Assembly: GCA_937960755.1 (NCBI GenBank)
Contig: CALGOL010000342.1
Coordinates: 1 to 6,600, forward strand
Origin: an uncultured Azospirillum sp.
GTDB taxonomy: Bacteria; Pseudomonadota; Alphaproteobacteria; Azospirillales; Azospirillaceae
DNA: 6,600 bases
Reading direction: 5' to 3'
Shown piece by piece: positions 1 through 4,694 of this stretch (positions are counted from its first letter, which is position 1; each line of letters starts with the position of its first letter). The notes under the pieces were generated by a model. It was not told the DNA's origin and searched no databases. It worked only from the letters and a program-made list of their open reading frames with translations. The position numbers were made by a program, and so were the translations under genes.

Positions 1-603
1 GGCGCCGGCGCCGGGGGCGGGAGGCGTCGCGGCGCCGGCGGCTAGCGCAGCGAACGTTTTGCGGTGGCCGGCGTCAACATCGGGGAAGGCGTGGGCGATG
101 CCCTTATGGCAGTCGATGCAGGTCTTGCCGGCCTTGGCGGCGTCGGTCATGGCGCGCGACGCTTTCGCCGTCTGGCGGTGGAAGTCCATCGCGTCATAGG
201 AATGGCAATTGCGACATTCCCGGCTGTCATTGGCGCGCATGCGGTCCCACTCGCGCCGCGCCAGCGTGTGGCGCTTGGCTTCGAACTTCTCCGCCGTGTC
301 GATGGAGCCGAGCAGCCAGTGATAAACTTCCCTCGTGGCGGCGACTTTGCGCAGCACTTTATGCGTCCAGTCGCGCGGCACATGGCAATCGGCGCAGACG
401 GCGCGCACGCCCGACGGATTGCTGTAATGAACCGAGCGCTTGTATTCGGGATACACCGTGTCGCGCATCACGTGGCAGGAAATGCAGAATTCCGGCGCGT
501 TGGTCGCCTCCATCGCCCAGTTGAAGCCGCCCCAGCCCAAAACGCCGACGAGAGCCCCCAACAAGCCGACCGCGGCCAGCATTTTCCGCCCACGCCAAAT
601 CAT
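1..603 (-). CDS. NapC/NirT-family tetraheme cytochrome c, C-terminus cut by window edge
   Basis: Membrane-anchored tetraheme cytochrome that takes electrons from quinol and passes them to periplasmic reductases. The frame is open from ATG at 603 to base 1 (201 codons, no stop). Residues 8-27 form one N-terminal transmembrane anchor (MLAAVGLLGALVGVLGWGGF). Four CxxCH heme sites follow: C40-ISC-H44, C70-ADC-H74, C130-RNC-H134 and C162-IDC-H166. M46 sits two residues after the first heme His, as in the NrfH/NapC CxxCHxM motif. The stretches GGFNWAME, EFCISCHVMRDTVYPEY, SVHY-N-SGVRAVCADCHVP and CIDCHKGIAH match my memory of E. coli NapC closely. The family core ends near residue 175. Here it continues into an Ala/Pro/Gly-rich tail that leaves the window, so it could be a TorC/NirT-like longer protein. 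The Shine-Dalgarno is weak. ccpA lies 84 bp upstream in the same direction, not napA/napB, so I do not assign the symbol napC. Confidence 0.9.
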   Translation of the reverse strand, partial: MIWRGRKMLAAVGLLGALVGVLGWGGFNWAMEATNAPEFCISCHVMRDTVYPEYKRSVHYSNPSGVRAVCADCHVPRDWTHKVLRKVAATREVYHWLLGSIDTAEKFEAKRHTLARREWDRMRANDSRECRNCHSYDAMDFHRQTAKASRAMTDAAKAGKTCIDCHKGIAHAFPDVDAGHRKTFAALAAGAATPPAPGAGA

Positions 604-628
604 GCCGCGTCATCCCATTTCGCACGAT

Positions 629-670
629 AAAAAAGGACCGGGCGGCAAGCGCGCCGTCCGGTCCCTTGTT
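629..670 (-). terminator. Rho-independent terminator after ccpA
   Basis: A 12-bp stem (635-646 paired with 653-664, arms GGACCGG.. and ..CCGGTCC, one mismatch) with a 6-nt loop is followed on the minus strand by six U (629-634 region, read as TTTTTTATC). It lies between the ccpA stop and the NapC-like start, so it should reduce or end transcription from ccpA before the cytochrome gene. The opposite strand has only a weak T run. Confidence 0.85.
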
Positions 671-687
671 TCAAACCACCCCGTCGC

Positions 688-1692
688 TTATTCGAACGGC
701 GTCGGGAGCGGGGTCTTGTCCGACGACGGCGGCAGGATCGGCAGCTTGAAATCAGGCTGATCGCCGGTCAGCGTCTTCAAGAACGCCACAATCTTGGCGT
801 TTTCCGCCTCGGTGAACTTCTTGCCCAACTGAATGCGGCCCATCACGTCCACCGCCTGGGTCAGCGTCGCCGCTTCGCCGTCGTGGAAATAGGGATAGGT
901 CATTTCCACATTGCGCAGCGTCGGCACCTTGAAGTTGAAGCGGTCGGCTTCTTCCTTGGTGACGGCGACGCGGCCTTCGGCCGGGCTGGTGGACTTGTAC
1001 GGCTCCATCACGCCCATTTTCTGGAAGGTGTTGCCGCCGGCCGCGGCGCCGTTATGACAGGCGGTGCAGCCGGAATCCTTAAACAATTCGTAGCCCGCCA
1101 GTTCTTCGCCGGTCAGCGCCTTCTTGTCGCCCTTCAGCCACTTGTCGAAACGCGAATTCGGCGTCACCAGGGTTTCTTCAAACGCCGCGATCGCCTTGGT
1201 GACTTCTTCGATGGTGATCTTGTCGTTCTTGAACACCGCCTTGAATTCGCCGACGTAGCCCGGAATCGATTCCAGCAGGGTGACCGCCAGCGTGTGGGTG
1301 AAAGCCATTTCGCCCGGATTGGCGATCGGGCCGCCGGCTTGGTCTTGCAAAGTCAGCGCGCGGCCGTCCCAGAACTGCGCGACGTTCAAGCTGGAGTTCA
1401 GCACCGTCGGCGCGTTGATCGGACCCTTTTGCCAGTTATGGCCGATGGAGGTTTTCAGATTGTCCGATCCGCCCATCGACAGGTTGTGGCACGAGTTGCA
1501 GGAAATGAAGCCCGACTTCGACAGCCGCGGATCGAAGAACAGCTTCTTGCCCAATTCGACCAGGGCGGCGTCGGTCACCTTCGCCGGCTCGATCGGGGTG
1601 ATGGGTTCGGCCGATTGAGCCAACGCGGCCCCAGCGAAACCGACCGACAAGGCGGCGGCGGCGGCGAAGGAAAGCGCAAAACGCTTGGACAT
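688..1692 (-). CDS. ccpA: Diheme cytochrome c peroxidase, periplasmic
   Basis: Reduces H2O2 to water in the periplasm using electrons from small c-type cytochromes or similar donors. The protein has 334 aa, typical for the CcpA/MauG-like family. Residues 1-26 are a Sec signal peptide ending ALA-Q. The first (peroxidatic) heme site is C65-NSC-H69 and the second (electron-transfer) site is C209-TAC-H213. Measured from H69, H85 (GHNW), W108 (FWDGR) and E128 (NPGEM) have the same spacings as His71, Trp94 and Glu114 from His55 in Pseudomonas CcpA as I recall them: the distal ligand, the inter-heme Trp and the catalytic Glu. M284 (VDVMGRIQLG) fits the Met ligand of the high-potential heme. YPYFHDG (266-272) is a family motif. 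The start is supported by GGGAG (1699-1703), 6 nt upstream. The C-terminal tail after residue 313 is Pro-rich. A terminator follows, and the next gene encodes a NapC-like cytochrome. All key residues are present, so it should be active. Confidence 0.96.
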   Translation of the reverse strand: MSKRFALSFAAAAALSVGFAGAALAQSAEPITPIEPAKVTDAALVELGKKLFFDPRLSKSGFISCNSCHNLSMGGSDNLKTSIGHNWQKGPINAPTVLNSSLNVAQFWDGRALTLQDQAGGPIANPGEMAFTHTLAVTLLESIPGYVGEFKAVFKNDKITIEEVTKAIAAFEETLVTPNSRFDKWLKGDKKALTGEELAGYELFKDSGCTACHNGAAAGGNTFQKMGVMEPYKSTSPAEGRVAVTKEEADRFNFKVPTLRNVEMTYPYFHDGEAATLTQAVDVMGRIQLGKKFTEAENAKIVAFLKTLTGDQPDFKLPILPPSSDKTPLPTPFE

Positions 1693-1710
1693 TGGATTCT
1701 CCCGTGTCGT

Positions 1711-1740
1711 CTAATAACCGTATGTTTATTCTGGATAAAA
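1711..1740 (-). promoter_or_regulatory. AT-rich dyad in the ccpA leader/promoter region
   Basis: About 20-48 bp upstream of the ccpA start the GC content drops sharply. AATAACC (1713-1719) and GTTTATT (1724-1730) form an imperfect dyad (6 of 7 pairs, 4-nt centre). This is where a promoter or operator would be expected. I could not assign a clear -35/-10 pair, and I saw no full FNR-type TTGAT-N4-ATCAA box. A second small hairpin (GCATCC 1750-1755 with GGATGC 1762-1767) lies just upstream. Confidence 0.3.
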
Positions 1741-1912
1741 GGGCGTGCGGCATCCTTCGGCGGATGCTTTCTCCCCGTCGGCTCGATCAGATTTTCGAAA
1801 TGACGGCGCATGGCCGCCCGCCAGCTTTCTACGAGCGGCATGGAACTATTCTAATTCTGAAAAGGCGCTGGTAGGACCGCGCAAAACGTCGCAGCCGGAT
1901 AAATATTCCGAC

Positions 1913-1953
1913 TAACCGTTAATAAATAAAATAATCAGTCTTATTAGCGGTTA
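1913..1953. repeat. 13-bp inverted repeat over the yggS stop codon
   Basis: TAACCGTTAATAA (1913-1925) is the inverse of TTATTAGCGGTTA (1941-1953) except for one pair (1919/1947). The 15-nt centre is AT-rich. The right arm contains the yggS stop codon (1951-1953). A second perfect dyad, GCGGT-T-ACCGC (1947-1957), overlaps it. It may act as a 3' stem-loop or terminator for yggS, but there is no U tract. The odd pair is G-U when read on the plus strand and A-C on the minus strand, so a DNA-binding site is equally possible. Confidence 0.5.
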
Positions 1954-2628
1954 CCGCGCACCGAAAATCGCCGTGCCGACCCGCACATCGGTGGCGCCGA
2001 AGCGAATGGCGGTGGGGAAATCGCCGCTCATGCCCATGCTGAGGCGCGCCAGCCCGTGGCGCTTGGCGATCTCCCGCAACAGGGCGAAATGCATCGCGGG
2101 TTCATCGTCCACCGGCGGCACGCACATCAAGCCGACGACCGGCAATCCCAGCCGCGTGACGCAGTCTTCGATGAAGGCGTCGGCCTCCAACGGCGGGACG
2201 CCGGCCTTTTGCGGCTCCTCCCCGGTGTTGACCTGCACCAGCAGTTCGGGCCGGCGGTTGGCGGCGGCCATTTCATCCGCCAGCGCTTGCGCCAGCTTGG
2301 GGCGGTCCAGCGACTCGATGACATCGAAGGTCGCCACCGCGTCTTTCACCTTATTGGTTTGCAGCGGCCCCACCAGATGCAGACGCAAATCGGGGAATTC
2401 GGCGCGCAGGCCGGCGAATTTGGCCTTGGCTTCCTGCACCTTGTTTTCGCCGAACACGGTTTGTCCGGCGGCCAGCGCCGCCCGCACCGCGTCTTCGCCA
2501 TGGGTCTTTGACACCGCCACCAGACGAACCGACGCGGGGTCGCGGCCGCAATCCGCGGCGGCTTCGGCGATTTCCCGCCGCACGGCGGCGAGCTGGTCGG
2601 CGATGGCGGGGCTGGTGTCGGCGTTCAT
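1951..2628 (-). CDS. yggS: YggS/PLPBP family pyridoxal-phosphate homeostasis protein
   Basis: Cytoplasmic PLP-binding protein that buffers free pyridoxal phosphate and affects amino-acid and keto-acid pools; no catalytic activity is established for the family. At 225 aa it is the usual length, a single alanine-racemase-N-type TIM barrel. Visible motifs: LVAVSKTH (36-43) with K41 as the PLP Schiff-base lysine; FGENKVQEA (59-67); LHLVGPLQTNKV (83-94); VQVNTGEEPQKAG (131-143); and the C-terminal phosphate-binding stretch LSMGMSGDFPTAI (196-208) followed by RFGATDVRVGTAIFG. The start at 2628 fits the normal family N-terminus. The gene is often beside proC or yggT elsewhere, but neither is seen here. 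It is divergent from the exported-protein gene at 2737 and appears to be a single-gene unit. Confidence 0.96.
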   Translation of the reverse strand: MNADTSPAIADQLAAVRREIAEAAADCGRDPASVRLVAVSKTHGEDAVRAALAAGQTVFGENKVQEAKAKFAGLRAEFPDLRLHLVGPLQTNKVKDAVATFDVIESLDRPKLAQALADEMAAANRRPELLVQVNTGEEPQKAGVPPLEADAFIEDCVTRLGLPVVGLMCVPPVDDEPAMHFALLREIAKRHGLARLSMGMSGDFPTAIRFGATDVRVGTAIFGAR

Positions 2629-2665
2629 GTCGTGTGGGCTCCGCTACGGCTGGATGATGCGGCGC

Positions 2666-2695
2666 CTTATATACAATGGCCGCCGCTCATGCTAA
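2666..2695 (-). promoter_or_regulatory. Candidate sigma-70-type promoter of yggS
   Basis: On the minus strand a TTAGCA -35-like hexamer (2690-2695, 4 of 6 to TTGACA) and a TATAAG -10-like hexamer (2666-2671, 5 of 6 to TATAAT) are 18 bp apart. Transcription would start about 30 nt before the yggS ATG. The same TATA-rich patch read on the plus strand gives TACAAT (2672-2677), a possible -10 for the divergent gene but with no good -35. Confidence 0.4.
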
Positions 2696-2696
2696 C

Positions 2697-2711
2697 CGAT
2701 TCGCCGAATCG
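2697..2711. promoter_or_regulatory. Perfect 7-bp dyad in the divergent yggS / exported-protein promoter region
   Basis: CGATTCG-C-CGAATCG is a perfect inverted repeat with a 1-nt centre. It lies just upstream of the candidate yggS -35 and about 25 bp before the plus-strand gene start. Its position between divergent genes suits an operator, or a small hairpin in the plus-strand leader. No known regulator is recognised. Confidence 0.4.
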
Positions 2712-2736
2712 TTGTCGCCTTTAGGAGCGGGAAAAC

Positions 2737-3222
2737 ATGAAAGCGGCTGGTTTGATGAAATGGGCTTCGGCGGCTCTGGCGGCCGGTGTTTTGGCTTCCG
2801 GCGCGGCTTACGGCGCGACGACGGCGGGCAAGACGAAGAAGGGCGACGAGCTGGCGGCCAAGTCAGCGGTGCTGGGAACCGCTTTTCCCGACAAGCCGTA
2901 TGTCTTGCAGGATGACGGCGTCTATGCGGACTACATGGCGGCGGTCGCCCGCGAACACGGCCGCAAATGCAAGACGCTGGAAAGCTTCGGCTGGGATTTG
3001 AAGGTCGGCGATCAGGCGCGGCTGACCCAGATCGTCGACGTCACCATGGATGCGGTGCAAAAGGACGGCTACAAGGCCGAGCAGATTTCGGCCAAAGCGG
3101 CGGAAGGCACCCAGGCGGTGGTCATCAACGCCGTCAAGGCGAAAAAGCAGGGCATCATCATTTGGGCCCCGGTGGGCAAGGGCGTGGTGCTGCTGATCTG
3201 CGACGCCGTGCCGGCGAAGTGA
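2737..3222 (+). CDS. Small exported protein of unknown function
   Basis: I do not recognise this 161-aa protein. Residues 1-26 are a Sec signal peptide: basic MKAAGLMK, a hydrophobic Ala-rich core, and cleavage after AYG or nearby. The mature part is about 135 aa, Lys-rich early, then mixed alpha/beta. Only two cysteines are present, C78 (GRKCKTLESFGW) and C155 (VLLICDAVPAK at the very C-terminus), which could pair as a periplasmic disulfide. A predicted helix around 93-111 precedes a strand-rich end, GIIIWAPVGKGVVLLIC. There is no lipobox, transmembrane helix after the signal, heme site or metal motif. The start is set by AGGAG (2723-2727), 9 nt upstream of ATG; M7 is a less likely alternative. 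The gene stands alone, divergent from yggS, and ends at a strong terminator. Coding-like codon use and the signal peptide make it a real gene. Confidence 0.85.
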   Translation: MKAAGLMKWASAALAAGVLASGAAYGATTAGKTKKGDELAAKSAVLGTAFPDKPYVLQDDGVYADYMAAVAREHGRKCKTLESFGWDLKVGDQARLTQIVDVTMDAVQKDGYKAEQISAKAAEGTQAVVINAVKAKKQGIIIWAPVGKGVVLLICDAVPAK

Positions 3223-3234
3223 TCGCGCTGACGT

Positions 3235-3269
3235 AAAAAGCCGGCCGAGATGATCGGCCGGTTTTTTTT
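3235..3269 (+). terminator. Strong intrinsic terminator, bidirectional in form
   Basis: CCGGCCGA (3241-3248) pairs perfectly with TCGGCCGG (3254-3261) around a 5-nt loop, followed by eight T (3262-3269). A run of five A (3235-3239) on the left gives a U tract on the minus strand as well. It ends the small exported-protein gene and can back up termination of the convergent porin gene. Confidence 0.93.
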
Positions 3270-3281
3270 ATGCCCCAAACG

Positions 3282-3316
3282 AAAATGCGGCGACGGAGAA
3301 ATCTCCGTCGCCGCAA
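3282..3316 (-). terminator. Intrinsic terminator of the porin gene
   Basis: A perfect 14-bp stem (3286-3299 with 3302-3315, arm TGCGGCGACGGAGA) with a 2-nt formal loop is followed on the minus strand by four U (3282-3285). It lies 37 bp after the porin stop codon. The U tract is short, but the second hairpin at 3235-3269 lies directly behind it on the same strand. Confidence 0.8.
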
Positions 3317-3352
3317 AGTCGCTAACCAGGCTGGATGGACAGCCAAGCTGAA

Positions 3353-4465
3353 TTAGAACACCAGCACCGACTGCAGGATGAAGATGTTGCCACGGTCGTG
3401 GGTGGCGACAGTTTCGGTGTCGAGGTCGAAGTGGCTCCACTCGGCGCCGACGGTCAGGCCGGGGGCGACGGCGTAGTTCACGCCAACCTGGAACAGATCC
3501 AGTTCACGGTCGCCGCGAACGGTGGCGTCGCCGGCGTCGGTGTAGTTGGAGTACGCCAGACCCAGGGTGACCGGGCCGGTTTCATACGAACCGGACAGGC
3601 CCCAGCTCTGCTGGTCTTCCTTGAAGCGGGCGGCGGTGGCGTAGCCGGTGTCGCCATGGTTCGAGTAGAAGCCGCCGAACTTGAAGCCGGCGTAGCCGAC
3701 TTGCAGGCCAGCCGCCCAAGAGTTGACGTCTTCGACGTTGGTCGAGGAGATTTCGCCGCCCGAGTAGAACACCGAGCCGTCGATCGACACGCCCGAGAAG
3801 ACGCGCGAGTACAGCAGACCGACTTCGTACAGGTCCTGCACCGAGCCGTCGTTTTCGGTGCGGCCGACGTGGAAGCCCGAGCTGTTGGCGTTGGTGCCGT
3901 AGCTGGCGGCCAGCTTCAGACCGGCGAATTCCGGCGAGGTGTAGGTGATGCGGCTGGCGGCGCTGGACGAGCCGTAGGTGCGCAGGCTGCCGGTGCTGAT
4001 GGCGGTCGGCAGGTTGCCGGCGGTGGTGGAGCCGGCCAGGAAGTCCAGCCAGAAGCCGTCATAGCCGCCCAGGATCCCCCCGCCCCAATCGACCACCGGG
4101 CCGATGATGCCGAATTCGTCCGAAGCGCCGGCCTGGGTGCCGAGGCGAACCTGACCAAAGCCGCCGCCGATGAAGATGTAGGCGCGGTCGGCGTCGGTGG
4201 TCGAGCCGGCCATGTTGCGCAGGCGCAGACGGCCGCCGTATTCCAGGCCGTTGTCAGCCTTGGCGGTGGCGGTGATGTTCAGGCGGAAGCGATTTTCAAA
4301 TTCCGACGAACGCAGGTTGTTGTCCAGCTTCTGGTCGGTGAAGCCCGCCATGAAGATGGCGTCGCCGCCGAGGCGCACTTCAAACTTCGACTGGGCGGAA
4401 GCGGCGCCGGCGGTGGCGGCGACAGCGACGGCGGCGGCGCCGGCAAGCAGAAGATTCTTCATCAT
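3353..4465 (-). CDS. Gram-negative porin (alphaproteobacterial general porin type)
   Basis: Outer-membrane beta-barrel for passive entry of small hydrophilic solutes. Taking ATG at 4465 gives 370 aa, with a signal peptide at residues 1-24 (MMKNLLLAGAAA..GAASA) cut before QS. The mature chain starts FEVRLGGDAIFMAGF and shows alternating polar/hydrophobic strands throughout, e.g. NGLEYGGRLRLRN and AYIFIGGGFGQVRLGTQ. The C-terminus is VLVF; a terminal Phe is the classic barrel-assembly signal. GFGQVRLG followed by a DWGGG-type loop resembles Rhodospirillaceae/Rhodobacter porins (Porin_4 type). The frame is open to 4591, but the extra 42 residues precede the signal peptide and lack export character, so that start is rejected. 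An AGAGAGGA stretch lies about 11 nt before ATG; the adjacent ATG at 4462 is an equal alternative. Substrate preference cannot be told from sequence. The gene is transcribed alone, convergent with the exported-protein gene. Confidence 0.92.
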   Translation of the reverse strand: MMKNLLLAGAAAVAVAATAGAASAQSKFEVRLGGDAIFMAGFTDQKLDNNLRSSEFENRFRLNITATAKADNGLEYGGRLRLRNMAGSTTDADRAYIFIGGGFGQVRLGTQAGASDEFGIIGPVVDWGGGILGGYDGFWLDFLAGSTTAGNLPTAISTGSLRTYGSSSAASRITYTSPEFAGLKLAASYGTNANSSGFHVGRTENDGSVQDLYEVGLLYSRVFSGVSIDGSVFYSGGEISSTNVEDVNSWAAGLQVGYAGFKFGGFYSNHGDTGYATAARFKEDQQSWGLSGSYETGPVTLGLAYSNYTDAGDATVRGDRELDLFQVGVNYAVAPGLTVGAEWSHFDLDTETVATHDRGNIFILQSVLVF

Positions 4466-4684
4466 GGCAGTCTCAATCCTCTCTTGGGGCCGCATCCCGT
4501 GGCGGCTGACCCATAATCTTGATGTCCCAAACATGCGCCCAACCGCCGCAGTGCGGCAAGCGAAGTTCTCGATGTCAGCGGACAACGCCATGGGGTGTGA
4601 CAGGTTCGCTACACTGTGACCGAGAGAGCATCATTTTGCATATTTAATGGGCAGCTTTGCGAAGCTTTCGCAGCAATTTTGGGC
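4466..4684 (-). promoter_or_regulatory. Intergenic region carrying the porin promoter and leader
   Basis: This 219-bp gene-free stretch separates GH15 and the porin. On the minus strand, GATTAT (near 4510-4515) is a weak -10 candidate about 40 nt before the porin start, with TTGGGC 18 bp upstream as a poor -35. Further upstream are two direct TGTGAC copies (4596-4601 and 4615-4620, 19 bp apart start to start) and a short dyad, TGTC-AGCG-GACA (4573-4584); either could be a regulator site. No known operator is recognised. Confidence 0.3.
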
Positions 4685-4694
4685 CTAAAAGGCC
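4658..4694 (-). other. Two small hairpins at the 3' end of the GH15 gene
   Basis: GGCCT-AAA-AGGCC (4682-4694) spans the GH15 stop codon, and TGCGAA-GCT-TTCGCA (4658-4672) follows 10 bp later. Both are perfect but short. Neither has a U tract on the minus strand, so they are weak candidates for a GH15 terminator or a 3'-protecting structure. Confidence 0.3.

Noticed and set aside
1..40. GGCGCCGGC repeats as a regulatory or mobile element
   Set aside because: They lie in the open frame of the cytochrome and are explained by Ala/Pro/Gly codons of a low-complexity tail.
64..630. 188-codon open frame on the plus strand
   Set aside because: Antisense to the tetraheme cytochrome, whose four CxxCH motifs and NapC-like sequence settle the coding strand.
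1781..1800. FNR/Anr-type box upstream of ccpA
   Set aside because: Only a TCGAT half-site is present; the second half is not at the required spacing.
883..1803. 306-codon open frame on the plus strand
   Set aside because: Antisense to ccpA, which has all family residues. No recognisable motif and an Arg/His-rich shadow composition.
3335..4516. 393-codon open frame on the plus strand
   Set aside because: It is fully antisense to the porin, whose signal peptide, strand pattern and C-terminal Phe are clear. The translation is Gly/Ala/Val/Gln-rich in the way high-GC shadow frames are.
4466..4591. N-terminal 42-residue extension of the porin frame
   Set aside because: It would place the signal peptide internally. 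The extension has promoter-region composition, and a ribosome site precedes the later ATG pair.
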